Positions 16,502 to 25,615 of a stretch of DNA of 64,000 bases are shown in pieces (position 1 is the first letter of the stretch; every line of letters starts with the position of its first letter). The notes beneath the pieces are model-generated. The model did not search any database. It saw only the letters and a list, made by a program, of their open reading frames with translations, and was not told the origin of the DNA. Location of the stretch: contig CAZQSZ010000003.1 of the NCBI GenBank assembly GCA_964596345.1, forward strand, positions 558,001 to 622,000. The letters are read 5' to 3'. Made by a program: the position numbers and the translations under genes. The DNA comes from CADEDV01 sp964596345 (GTDB lineage: Bacteria > Bacteroidota > Bacteroidia > Chitinophagales > Chitinophagaceae).

Positions 16502-17389
16502 ATGAAATTTTTAATTCTTATTGCCGCCTTTTTTTCTTCTTCCTTTTCACTGTCGGCACAGCAACAACATTCTGGCGATAAAATCCCTTTACTCTTTCGC
16601 CTGGATGATATCGGGATGTGTCATTCGGTGAATGAAGCGGCTAAAAAAGTGTTAGAAACAGGAATGCCGGTTTCCATGTCGGTGATGGTGCCCTGTCCCT
16701 GGTTTACAGAAGCAGTGGAGCTGCTGAAAAAATATCCCAACGTATCTGTTGGTATACATCTTACCCTCAATTCCGAATGGAAGCAATACCGTTGGGGCCC
16801 TATGGCAGGAATTTCGCAGGTGCCCACATTGGTTGATTCACTGGGGAATTTCTTTCCTTCCCGCAGCAAGCTGTTCGGTAACAATCCAAAACTTGCTGAG
16901 ATCGAAACAGAACTTCGGGCACAGATCGAAAAAGCACTAAGGGCTGGATTGAAAATCGATTACCTCGATTACCATATGGGTGCTGCTGTACAGACCAATG
17001 CAACAAGAGCTATCGTTGAAAAACTGGCGAAGGAATATAAACTGGCCATATCCCGGTATTATGACGAAGTGGATGTGGAAGGGGGATATGCTGCACCGGT
17101 TGCGGGCAAACTGGATACGCTGACAGCAAAGGTTAAAGCACTGCAACCGGGCGGTACCAAATTATTTGTTGTGCATATTGGTTTGGATTCACCCGAAATG
17201 AGTGCCATGGAGGATCTCAATCCTTTCGGACCAAAAGACATGAGCAAACACCGGCAGGCAGAACTGGATGCATTGCTGGCTCCTTCATTTCAACAACTCA
17301 TTCATTCGCCGGAATACAGGTTGGTGAATTACAGCCGGCTGACAGAAGAGAAGGGTCTTGATTCAATGAAGAGGCCAATAACCAATTAG
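16502..17389 (+). CDS. Secreted YdjC/ChbG-family carbohydrate deacetylase
   Basis: A 295-residue protein with a signal peptide (ending LSAQQQ). FRLDDIGM supplies the metal-binding Asp pair, GIHLTLNSEW the His, and IDYLDYHMGA the second His, all as in the YdjC/ChbG family, which removes acetyl groups from chito-oligosaccharides. Most members are cytoplasmic; this one is exported. The substrate is inferred from family only. Same strand as the SDR gene, 54 bp behind it, so cotranscription is possible. Confidence 0.85.
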   Translation: MKFLILIAAFFSSSFSLSAQQQHSGDKIPLLFRLDDIGMCHSVNEAAKKVLETGMPVSMSVMVPCPWFTEAVELLKKYPNVSVGIHLTLNSEWKQYRWGPMAGISQVPTLVDSLGNFFPSRSKLFGNNPKLAEIETELRAQIEKALRAGLKIDYLDYHMGAAVQTNATRAIVEKLAKEYKLAISRYYDEVDVEGGYAAPVAGKLDTLTAKVKALQPGGTKLFVVHIGLDSPEMSAMEDLNPFGPKDMSKHRQAELDALLAPSFQQLIHSPEYRLVNYSRLTEEKGLDSMKRPITN

Positions 17390-17414
17390 GTCATTCCTGT
17401 TACACAATTTTATG

Positions 17415-17594
17415 TCACCTGCCTTTTTTACTTTGCCCGTTTTTCCGCTCTTTACTATTGTGGGTGCTATTTTTCCCTTTCAGTAATTGTTCTTCCCCTT
17501 CCCGGCTGTCCAGGTTGTCTTTGTTCTCGGGCTTATGCCGGTTGGTATTGAATTGTGTATTCTGTTTCGGGTTTTTAGAAGCCATGGTTTTCAT
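17415..17594 (-). CDS. Small hydrophilic protein (59 residues)
   Basis: Minus-strand ORF of 59 codons (ATG at 17594; a second in-frame ATG at 17585). The peptide begins MKTMASKNPKQNTQF, contains NRHKPENKDNLDSRE and ends with a lysine-rich tail. It has no hydrophobic segment, is highly charged and probably disordered. I recall short, similar NTNRHxPENKDNLDSR-type peptides in related genomes, which would make it a conserved small protein, but this is recall only. It fills most of an otherwise empty 390-bp gap and converges with the deacetylase gene, 25 bp apart. Confidence 0.55.
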   Translation of the reverse strand: MKTMASKNPKQNTQFNTNRHKPENKDNLDSREGEEQLLKGKNSTHNSKERKNGQSKKGR

Positions 17595-17712
17595 ATGCTT
17601 TGTTTTTTTGGGTGAATAAATGATTTCTAAAAATCAGCACTGTGTCAAAATACTACAATTTGTTCCCCCAAAAAATGACCTGCATAGGGGTGCATAACTA
17701 TTTTCAAAAAAA

Positions 17713-17732
17713 ACCCCTGACCGGATAGGGGT
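17713..17732 (-). other. Terminator-like hairpin upstream of the small ORF
   Basis: ACCCCT-(8)-AGGGGT stem; on the minus strand it is followed by a run of eight T. No minus-strand gene ends just before it. It could act as an attenuator or insulator ahead of the small ORF at 17415-17594, or be chance. The rest of 17600-17778 shows nothing clear. Confidence 0.3.
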
Positions 17733-17778
17733 AATTCTTTCCCTGGTTGTTATAACGCTAAACAAAACAACCGATCAG

Positions 17779-18412
17779 ATGAAAAGAAAACTCAGGACAG
17801 CCATCACCATGATGGTATTGCTGTCAGGCCTTACCGTAACAGCACAGGAAAAAACGATGAATACTTTATTCGGCAGCCATCTCCGTTCTTCAGGCGGTTA
17901 TGGTGCACTCACGAATTCTTTTACGAAGATCCGTGGGGACTTTGCTAATTTATCCGGCTTCTACGGTGGCTGGTATATCAATCATCATTTCCTGCTGGGA
18001 ATCGGGGCATCTGCTTCCACCAATAATATCAAAGTACCGGTACAATTCAGTACCAACCCGTCCCGGAACAGAACGTACCAGTATGGCCAGTTCGGGTTGA
18101 TGACGGAATATGTGCTGGGTTCAGATCGATCACTTCATGTGGTGCTACAGGCATTTGGCGGAGCCGGTTTCACCCTGCAATACGAGAGAAATAACTGGCA
18201 TACTGACCCCCCAGTATAATGACGTTACGGACGAGAACTGGTTCGTGGTGGCGGAGCCGGGTGTGCAACTGGAATTGAATCTTTTTAAGTGGATGCGTTT
18301 CAGTCCCGGTGTTTCTTACAGGGCTACATTTGGCAGCGATGCGGCCGGGTTAAAAGATAAAGATCTCAGTGCTGTATCGTATTCAGTAACCCTGAAATTT
18401 GGTAAATTCTGA
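17779..18412 (+). pseudogene. Frameshifted outer-membrane beta-barrel-type protein
   Basis: Two overlapping frames form one gene. The first (17779-18219) gives a signal peptide (ending TVTAQ) and a barrel-like sequence up to YERNNWHTDP, then stops. The second frame resumes at PQYNDVTDENWFVV and runs to 18412 with FSPGVSYRATFG and SVTLKFGKF, a typical terminal barrel strand. Dropping one base from the run of six C at 18207-18212 joins them into one 210-residue protein. The cause may be a real frameshift, a phase-variable tract, or a sequencing error. The intact form would be a small eight-stranded outer-membrane protein of unknown function. Confidence 0.75.
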
Positions 18413-18419
18413 ATAGTAT

Positions 18420-18452
18420 ATACCGGCATTATTTTTACAGTAGTGCCGGTAT
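18420..18452. terminator. Bidirectional terminator
   Basis: ATACCGGCA and TGCCGGTAT form a perfect 9-bp stem between the convergent frameshifted barrel gene (ends 18412) and the TMEM175 gene (ends 18464). Confidence 0.65.
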
Positions 18453-18463
18453 GTATATGTTCT

Positions 18464-19186
18464 TTACAGTTTATGTTTTTTTACCCGTTGCCGGAAGATA
18501 CTATTATTGATCAGCAGGAGCAGGGGGATCAGTAAATAACAGACCCCGCCCAGCCATTCAACACCGGTCATGGCAAACAATATGGAGAGTAATCCTATTA
18601 GCGCATTCCATAAAGCCCCTCTTTTTTCCTTCCGGGTGTATTCGATTTCATAGTGATTTAATACCGGGTCGTTGGCAGTATGCAAAGCCCTGTTGTGCAT
18701 ACAATAAAGCAATAGCCAGATCAAAAAATAACCGGCGCTGAAGAGGATGACCAATTGCGGAAAATCTTCAGCTAAAAGAACAGGCAATCCTTTTTCCGCA
18801 GCTTTTGGAAATAAATCCATGCCTGTCCAGGATGAGAGTAAAACAGAAAACAGGAACTTTAACGGGTACACATAAAACAGAATGACCGCCAGGTACGCAA
18901 GGTTCAGCAGGATAGTGGTAAAATCATTCAGTGCATAATGACGGAAAAAGACATATTGCCGGTACCAGAATAAAAAGATAAGGGAGACCGTGGCAAAGAA
19001 AGGTACTGCTCCTTTCAGGATCACCTGTAATTCTTCAAAAGTTTGCGGCACTTCCAGCGAAGCCACGAGTAAGGAAACAGAAAAGGCAAATACTGCATCA
19101 CTTAATGCTTCAATTCGTTTTATCTCCTTACTGCGGTGCCTGAATTTTTCAGCCCGTATTGTACCAAATATTTTCTTCCGGATCAT
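18464..19186 (-). CDS. TMEM175 family potassium channel-like membrane protein
   Basis: A 240-residue protein with about six hydrophobic segments. RIEALSDAVFAFSVSLLV fits the conserved R-x(3)-FSD-A-x-F-A-I signature of prokaryotic TMEM175 (DUF1211) proteins at the first transmembrane helix, which lines the pore. Members conduct potassium without the classical selectivity filter. Here the signature reads LSD rather than FSD. The prokaryotic channels assemble as tetramers; conductance of this one is inferred. Confidence 0.8.
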   Translation of the reverse strand: MIRKKIFGTIRAEKFRHRSKEIKRIEALSDAVFAFSVSLLVASLEVPQTFEELQVILKGAVPFFATVSLIFLFWYRQYVFFRHYALNDFTTILLNLAYLAVILFYVYPLKFLFSVLLSSWTGMDLFPKAAEKGLPVLLAEDFPQLVILFSAGYFLIWLLLYCMHNRALHTANDPVLNHYEIEYTRKEKRGALWNALIGLLSILFAMTGVEWLGGVCYLLIPLLLLINNSIFRQRVKKHKL

Positions 19187-19408
19187 AACAGTTAAAATAA
19201 GCGGGGTAATTTAGGAGGCCTGCCTTAAAAAAAATATGATTTTGATCTTGCCCTGAAGGGCACTACCTGTTGACCTATACCGGAAAACACCGGTAACAAA
19301 ACCAGGTGCCAGTAAGTGTTTCTGCTGAATTTTAAATATAAAACCTGCCGGAAGACCTTAAAGTTCTATTATAATTTCCAGGAGCCATTGCCGGGCAGAT
19401 TGTTCCGT

Positions 19409-19416
19409 TATTTTTG
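19409..19416 (+). promoter_or_regulatory. Bacteroidota -7 promoter element TATTTTTG
   Basis: Perfect TANNTTTG, 55 bases before the sensor kinase start. The rest of the 285-bp gap 19187-19471 shows no gene or strong hairpin. Confidence 0.45.
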
Positions 19417-19471
19417 TATGCTCTGATCTTCCCAGTCATGTTCTGATTAGTAAAAGGGGAGTCGTACTATT

Positions 19472-20485
19472 ATGAATTTTGAAATGTTCACCCTTTTTGA
19501 GATGACGCCTGATTTTGTGTGTATAGCCGGCAGGGATGGTTATTTTAAGAAAGTTAACCCCGCTGTGCCGGCTAAGTTAGGATACACTGCAGACGAACTC
19601 TATGCAAGGCCCATATCTTCTTTCATTCACCCGGATGATCTTGCATTAACCAGCCAGGAACGGCAAAGCCTTTTAAATGGAAAAACATTATTGAATTTTC
19701 AAAACCGCTATATCGCCAGGAACGGAGCAGTGATCTGGCTGGAGTGGACATCGGTGTACGTACCTGACCAGGAGATCGTATTTGCAATAGCCAAAGATAT
19801 TACAGCGAGTAAGATCCGGGAGCAGGAAACAGAGGAAAGATATCAGCATTATAAAACATTAGCTACACATTTTAAGAACAGGGCAGAAGATGACCGCAAA
19901 TACCTGGCTTATGAACTGCATGAGGAGGTGGCGCAACTGGCAGCGGTTGTAAAAATGCATATCGCATGGGTGGATCAGCGGGTAACTGATCTTCCGGCAA
20001 AAGCAAAAGAAAAGCTTGAAGAAGCATTGGTGATGACCGACCTGCTGATCAGGAGTATCCGGCGGATATCTTTCTCGGTTAGTCCCAACATGATGAGTGA
20101 CCTGGGTTTTAATGCAACGATAGAATTTCAGTGTAAAGAATTTGCTGTGCTGAACGGTATTCCCTGCACTTACAGTAGCGATTGCCCTGATGATGATTTA
20201 TTACCGGAGGAAAAAATTGATTTCTTCCGTATCTGCCAGGAAGCTCTCAGTAATATCCTGGAACATGCGGAAGCTAAATCAGTATCAGTTGAATTAAAAG
20301 ACCGGGGGCAAACGATCTCCTTAAGCATTATGGATGATGGAAAAGGATTTGATGTCAATGCTCACCTTGCTTCTGCCGGTTTACTCAACATGAGACAACT
20401 GGCAGTCTCTATGAACGGGGAACTCAGCATTCACAGTGAATTGGGAAAGGGGACCACGGTAACGGTAACAACAGACCGGCGATAA
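19472..20485 (+). CDS. PAS-domain sensor histidine kinase (NarX/HisKA_3 type)
   Basis: A 337-residue soluble kinase. Residues ~1-120 are a PAS/PAC domain (FTLFEMTPDFVCIAG; later IWLEWTSVYVPD). The dimerisation region has YELHEEVAQL, the HisKA_3 H-box with the phosphorylated His. The ATPase part has CQEALSNILEHAEA (N-box), DDGKGFD (G1) and GKGTTVTV (G2). No transmembrane segment, so it senses a cytoplasmic signal. No response regulator gene is near; its partner, probably a NarL-type regulator, must be elsewhere. Confidence 0.9.
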   Translation: MNFEMFTLFEMTPDFVCIAGRDGYFKKVNPAVPAKLGYTADELYARPISSFIHPDDLALTSQERQSLLNGKTLLNFQNRYIARNGAVIWLEWTSVYVPDQEIVFAIAKDITASKIREQETEERYQHYKTLATHFKNRAEDDRKYLAYELHEEVAQLAAVVKMHIAWVDQRVTDLPAKAKEKLEEALVMTDLLIRSIRRISFSVSPNMMSDLGFNATIEFQCKEFAVLNGIPCTYSSDCPDDDLLPEEKIDFFRICQEALSNILEHAEAKSVSVELKDRGQTISLSIMDDGKGFDVNAHLASAGLLNMRQLAVSMNGELSIHSELGKGTTVTVTTDRR

Positions 20486-20545
20486 TTATCTTCACCGGCA
20501 GGCCGGTTGAATGCCTTTTTTCGATATTTTAGAAAGAAAATCTCC

Positions 20546-22279
20546 ATGCAAAAAGCGATCGGGTTACTGTTTCTTTCCCTGTTATGCTATGTTTTACCCG
20601 CCCAGGTAGTGATCAAAAATACCAATGTGCTGGATGTAGAAAATAAAAAGATATTGAACGGGTATGATGTGGTGGTGCTGGACGGTCGTATTATAAGTGT
20701 GGACAAAGGAAAACAATTCAAATTACCTCCCGGTACGGAAGTGATAGATGGAAGTGATAAATGGCTGTCTCCCGGTTTCAGCGATGCACATGTCCATTTT
20801 TTCCAAAGTGGCGGCCTATATGCAAGACCGGATGCGATTGACCTGCGTAAATACCAGCCCTACAAAAAAGAAATACAATGGGTGCATGATAATATGCCGG
20901 ATTTTTTGAGCCGTTACCTGGCTGCCGGTATTACTTCCGTGACAGATGTAGGTGCCAGTTTCAATTTTTTGCAACAAAGAGATTCTTTAGTTACCAGGAC
21001 CGCTTCGCCTCTTGTAAGTATGACGGGGCCTTTGCTGACCACCTGGTTACCGCCTCCTTTTAAAGACCTGGGAAATGAAGGCCCCTTTATCCTGGTGTCT
21101 ACAAAAGAAGATGCCATCAATGCTGTGCAGGAGCAATTAAAATACAAAGCTGATTTTATCAAGATATGGTATATCGTCCTGGACAGCAATGTGGAAGCCG
21201 GAGCCCGGAAAAATTACGAGATCGTTAAAACGGCTATTGATGAAGCGCATAAGAATAATAAACGGGTGGCGGTACATGCCACCGAACGGATCACCGCACA
21301 GCTGGCGGTGGAAGCTGGTGCCGACTATTTGGTGCATAGCATAGAGGATGAATATATCAGCAACGATTTTATACAATTACTGAAGAAGAAGAACGTGGTG
21401 CTTTGCCCCACACTGGTGGTGGGTCGTAATTACTCCAAAGTGCTGTCGGATAATTATCATTTCAGCACCTATGAACTGGAACATGCCCATCCTTTTACCA
21501 ATAGTACTGTTATTGATTATCCCTGGCCGGATACTACGCTTGGGAAAAACTATATAACGGCTTTACGAAACCGGAAGCAAACAGGCCAGCCCGGGGCTGC
21601 GGATAGTATTGCAGCAGTCAACCTGAAAAAATTAGCCGATGCGGGAGTTATCATTGCCACCGGTACTGATGCCGGCAATATTGGTACCCAGCATGCCAGC
21701 TCTTATTTTGACGAATTGAATGCCATGCAGCAGGCAGGCCTGAACAACTGGCAACTCTTACAGGCTTCCACGATTAATGGTGCTAAAGCAGTAGGGCAGG
21801 AAAAAGAATGGGGCAGTATCTCCAAAAACAAATGGGGAAATATGGTCTTGCTGCATGCCAACCCGCTGGACAGTCTTTCCAACTGGAAAAAGATCGATCG
21901 GGTATTTAACAAGGGTAAGATTTTCTTTCCTGATTCTATCGTAACTAATACTCCTGTTATGCTCGTACAGCAGCAACTCAATGCCTATAATGCACATGAC
22001 CTGGAGGCCTTCCTGGCGCCTTATGCTGATGATGTGGAAATCTATTCCACAACCGGCAAACTGCAAATGAAGGGGAAAGAAGAAATGAGAAAGCAATACA
22101 TCTTTATTACGAAGATGCCGTACTTATATTGTAAACTGGTTAACCGGATCGTATCCGGCAATACGGTGATTGATTATGAAGAGATATGGACCAGCCCCAA
22201 ACCGGTGAACCTGCAATATGGTGCTGCTATTTATGTGATCGAAAAAAATAAGATCAGCAAAGTGTATTTTGCTGATTAA
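20546..22279 (+). CDS. Exported amidohydrolase fused to a SnoaL-like domain
   Basis: A 577-residue protein: signal peptide (ending LPAQ), then an amidohydrolase/imidazolonepropionase-type barrel with DAHVHF (metal HxH), a candidate carbamylated Lys in FIKIWY, VHATER, YLVHSIEDE and GTDAGN (metal Asp). After about residue 455 an NTF2-like SnoaL domain follows (QQQLNAYNAHDLEAFLAPYADDVEIY ... KGKEEMRKQYI). The first domain should hydrolyse a C-N bond of a cyclic amide or peptide; the SnoaL domain may bind or isomerise a small ligand. ATG 20546 is chosen because it starts the signal peptide. It follows the kinase gene by 60 bp. Confidence 0.85.
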   Translation: MQKAIGLLFLSLLCYVLPAQVVIKNTNVLDVENKKILNGYDVVVLDGRIISVDKGKQFKLPPGTEVIDGSDKWLSPGFSDAHVHFFQSGGLYARPDAIDLRKYQPYKKEIQWVHDNMPDFLSRYLAAGITSVTDVGASFNFLQQRDSLVTRTASPLVSMTGPLLTTWLPPPFKDLGNEGPFILVSTKEDAINAVQEQLKYKADFIKIWYIVLDSNVEAGARKNYEIVKTAIDEAHKNNKRVAVHATERITAQLAVEAGADYLVHSIEDEYISNDFIQLLKKKNVVLCPTLVVGRNYSKVLSDNYHFSTYELEHAHPFTNSTVIDYPWPDTTLGKNYITALRNRKQTGQPGAADSIAAVNLKKLADAGVIIATGTDAGNIGTQHASSYFDELNAMQQAGLNNWQLLQASTINGAKAVGQEKEWGSISKNKWGNMVLLHANPLDSLSNWKKIDRVFNKGKIFFPDSIVTNTPVMLVQQQLNAYNAHDLEAFLAPYADDVEIYSTTGKLQMKGKEEMRKQYIFITKMPYLYCKLVNRIVSGNTVIDYEEIWTSPKPVNLQYGAAIYVIEKNKISKVYFAD

Positions 22280-22319
22280 GGTTACATTACTACTAATTTT
22301 TTTTTAAAATCATTTTCAC

Positions 22320-25300
22320 ATGCCAAAACAAATCCTGCTTCTTGTTATTGTGCTTTCGTTAGCTGCTGACCTGTTTGCACAACCCAAAAAAGATTCTGCT
22401 GCACAGGAGCTGAATAATTTTTTCAAACCGGTAAAGTGGAGAAATATCGGGCCATTCCGCGGAGGCCGTTCGGTGACAGCAACGGGTGTTGTCGGCAATC
22501 CCACTACTTATTATATGGGAACTACCGGTGGAGGTCTCTGGAAAACCGAAGACATGGGCATCAGCTGGGCCAATATTTCCGATGGATTTTTTAAAACAGG
22601 ATCGGTGGGTGCAGTGGCGGTGGCAGAGTCAGATCCCAATATTATTTATGTGGGCATGGGGGAACATGCAGTGCGGGGAGTGATGACCCATCATGGAGAC
22701 GGTGTATATAAATCAACAGATGCCGGGAAGACCTGGAAGAAGATCGGATTGGATTTGTCACAGCATATTGCCCGGATTGTTATTCACCCAAAGGATCCGA
22801 ATACAGTTTTTGTGGCGGTACAGGGTGCCTTGTACAGCAAATCTTCACAAAGGGGAATTTATAAATCAACGGATGGGGGTGTGACCTGGAAAAATGTTTT
22901 ATATGTGGATGAAAAAACGGGCTGTGCTGAATTATCCATGGACATGAATAATCCAACGATACTCTATGCTGCTATGTGGGAGCACGGTCGTCTTCCCTGG
23001 AAAGTGATCAGCGGGGGACCCGGCAGTGGTTTGTATAAATCAACAGACGGGGGAGAACATTGGGAAAAAATGCAGGAAGGCTTACCCAAAGAAATGGGCA
23101 AAATGGCCATCGCGGTATGCCGTTCCAATTCTGAAAAAGTATATGCACTGATCGAAAGCGACTCAGATAAAGAGCTGGGAGGTTTGTTTGTTTCTAACAA
23201 TGCAGGCGAAAGCTGGAGCCGGGTGACCAATGATCACCGGCTGGTGCAAAGGGCCTGGTATTATATTGAATTGTTCACGGACCCGATGAATGACCAGGTG
23301 ATTTATGTGCTGAGTGCTCCTGCCTTGCGTTCAAATGATGGCGGCAAGACCTGGGAAAATCTTTCGGGCACCCATGGTGATTACCACGACCTGTGGATCA
23401 ACCCGCAGAATTCAAAGAATATGGTGATTGCCAATGATGGTGGAGCTGCTATTTCTGTGAATAAAGGAAAAACATGGAGTACCCAGGCGAATATGCCAAC
23501 GGCTCAATTGTACCGGATCAATGTGGACAACCAGTTTCCTTACCGTATTTATGCTGGACAACAGGATAACACTTCTGTATCTATTGCCAGCAGGGAGTTG
23601 GCCAGTGGCGGTATCACCACCGCCAGCTGGACCTGGTCGGCCGGTGGTGAAAGTGCTTTCCTGGCTTTTGATCCTGATGATCCCCGTTATGTATTGGGTG
23701 GCAGTTACCAGGGAACCATTGAAGTGCTGGATATGAAAGCCAAAGCGGGGACCAATATCATGGCTGCTCCCATTCAATATCTCGGAAGAGATGCAAAAGA
23801 TATTAAGTACAGGTACAACTGGAATGCACCGATCATCTGGAGTAAGCATGAACCGGGTACTTATTATCATGGTGCACAGTATTTATTGCGGACAACAGAT
23901 ATGGGTAAAACATGGAAAGAAGTTTCTCCCGATCTTACCCGCAATGAAAAGGAAAAACAGGGAAAGGGTGGCGGACCCTATACCAACGAAGCAGTAGGAG
24001 CTGAAAATTATGGAACGCTGAGCTATGTCATGGAGTCGCCTCATGAAAAAGGGGTGATCTGGACCGGCAGTGATGATGGATTGGTTTACCTGACAAAAGA
24101 TGGCGGTGCTCATTGGCAAAATGTGACACCTGCCGGGTTACAGGAATGTCTTATCAATGCGATCGAAGTATCTCCGTTTGATAAAGCCACCGCCTATATC
24201 GCTACCACCCGTTATAAGTTCAATGATCATACTCCTGGTTTATACAAAACAACCGATTATGGAAAGACATGGACCAAAATAAATAATGGGTTACCGGCCA
24301 ACGCTTTTACAAGGGTAGTGAGAGAAGATACAAAACGAAAGGATTTGCTGTTTGCAGGAACGGAGTTGGGTGTTTATATTTCCCTGGATGGAGGAAAAGA
24401 GTGGCTGCCTTTTCAACTGAACCTGCCTGTTACACCCATTACTGATCTTCGTGTTCACCAGGATGACCTGATCGCTGCCACTTCCGGCCGTTCATTCTGG
24501 ATACTGGATGATCTTACTTTAATACGGCAGTATAAAAAAGAAACTGGTTCATTTACGATCTATCAACCGGAAGATGCCTACCTCGTTAATGGATACAGTG
24601 AGCTGGATGAAACCGATGAAGACTTCAGCGGCAGTAACCGGTACCGGGGAGTGAACCCATCAACAGGGATCGTGTTGTATTACCAGTTACCGGAAATAAA
24701 AGCAACTGATCCACTGGTATTGGAGATCAGGGATGCCCTTGGAAATACGGTTCGCAGCTTTTCCACGAAACCAGACAGTACCTATAAAAGATATGATGGC
24801 GGACCTTCTGCCGAGCCGCTTTTATCGGCTAAAAAAGGGTTGAATTGTTTTGTATGGAACCTGCGGTATCCTACGATGCCGGGTGTACCGGGTGTATATA
24901 TAGAAAGTAGTTACAGCGGGCATAAGGCATCTCCGGGTAAATATAGTTTTACACTAAAATTGGGTACACAAGAGTTTACTGCAACTGCATCTATTCTTCC
25001 CAATCCGTTGTATGCAACTGATGCAGCCGGTTATAATGAATATCACCTGTTGATGAGCAGAATGGAAAAAGAACTGACTGGTATGCACCGGATGGTCAAT
25101 ACCCTGTATTCAAAAAAACAACAGTTGGAATCATTGCTTTCTTCTTTATCGGCAGACACAAAATATGCAGCGATAAAAAAAGAGGGTCAGTTACTGGTTC
25201 AGCAGATGAAGGCCTGGGATGAAGAGATGGTGCAGCGTAAATCAAAAGCGTATGATGATGTGGAAAATTTCCCGAACAAATTCACGGCGAATTATATGTT

Positions 25301-25484
25301 CCTGATCAACCAGACAGAAAGTGATATCCCGAAAGTCAATCAGCCTTCGTTAGACCTGCTCAACCAATTAACTGCCGAATGGATGGGGTTAAAGAAAAGA
25401 GCAGATGAGATGCTGGAAAAGCAAATTCCGGCCTTTAATGCATTATTATGGCAGGCAGGTGTCGGGGCAATCTGGAAAAATTAG
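22320..25484 (+). CDS. VPS10/sortilin-like Asp-box propeller protein
   Basis: A 1054-residue exported protein with a signal peptide (ending LFAQP). Residues ~30-750 hold at least eleven Asp-box (S/T-x-D-x-G-x-x-W) motifs such as STDAGKTWKK, STDGGVTWKN, SNDGGKTWEN and TTDYGKTWTK, spread over a large propeller as in VPS10/sortilin-type bacterial proteins. The C-terminal ~280 residues form a helical region (MEKELTGMHRMVNTLY). No peptidase motif is evident. Proteins of this type are common in Bacteroidota; a role in binding peptides or glycans at the cell envelope is inferred. It follows the amidohydrolase by 40 bp and may be cotranscribed. Confidence 0.85.
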   Translation: MPKQILLLVIVLSLAADLFAQPKKDSAAQELNNFFKPVKWRNIGPFRGGRSVTATGVVGNPTTYYMGTTGGGLWKTEDMGISWANISDGFFKTGSVGAVAVAESDPNIIYVGMGEHAVRGVMTHHGDGVYKSTDAGKTWKKIGLDLSQHIARIVIHPKDPNTVFVAVQGALYSKSSQRGIYKSTDGGVTWKNVLYVDEKTGCAELSMDMNNPTILYAAMWEHGRLPWKVISGGPGSGLYKSTDGGEHWEKMQEGLPKEMGKMAIAVCRSNSEKVYALIESDSDKELGGLFVSNNAGESWSRVTNDHRLVQRAWYYIELFTDPMNDQVIYVLSAPALRSNDGGKTWENLSGTHGDYHDLWINPQNSKNMVIANDGGAAISVNKGKTWSTQANMPTAQLYRINVDNQFPYRIYAGQQDNTSVSIASRELASGGITTASWTWSAGGESAFLAFDPDDPRYVLGGSYQGTIEVLDMKAKAGTNIMAAPIQYLGRDAKDIKYRYNWNAPIIWSKHEPGTYYHGAQYLLRTTDMGKTWKEVSPDLTRNEKEKQGKGGGPYTNEAVGAENYGTLSYVMESPHEKGVIWTGSDDGLVYLTKDGGAHWQNVTPAGLQECLINAIEVSPFDKATAYIATTRYKFNDHTPGLYKTTDYGKTWTKINNGLPANAFTRVVREDTKRKDLLFAGTELGVYISLDGGKEWLPFQLNLPVTPITDLRVHQDDLIAATSGRSFWILDDLTLIRQYKKETGSFTIYQPEDAYLVNGYSELDETDEDFSGSNRYRGVNPSTGIVLYYQLPEIKATDPLVLEIRDALGNTVRSFSTKPDSTYKRYDGGPSAEPLLSAKKGLNCFVWNLRYPTMPGVPGVYIESSYSGHKASPGKYSFTLKLGTQEFTATASILPNPLYATDAAGYNEYHLLMSRMEKELTGMHRMVNTLYSKKQQLESLLSSLSADTKYAAIKKEGQLLVQQMKAWDEEMVQRKSKAYDDVENFPNKFTANYMFLINQTESDIPKVNQPSLDLLNQLTAEWMGLKKRADEMLEKQIPAFNALLWQAGVGAIWKN

Positions 25485-25591
25485 TCTGCCCGGTTAAAGG
25501 GATAGCGTTGTCTTTAACTTGTATAAAGTCAATTCATAAATGTTTATTCGCAACTGGTACAATTACTGTAATTTAATAGTGCCGGGGAATA

Positions 25592-25599
25592 TATTTTTG
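25592..25599 (+). promoter_or_regulatory. Bacteroidota -7 promoter element TATTTTTG
   Basis: Perfect TANNTTTG, 16 bases before the ATG of the DUF4412-like gene. Confidence 0.5.
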
Positions 25600-25615
25600 A
25601 ATTCAAACAGGTAAT

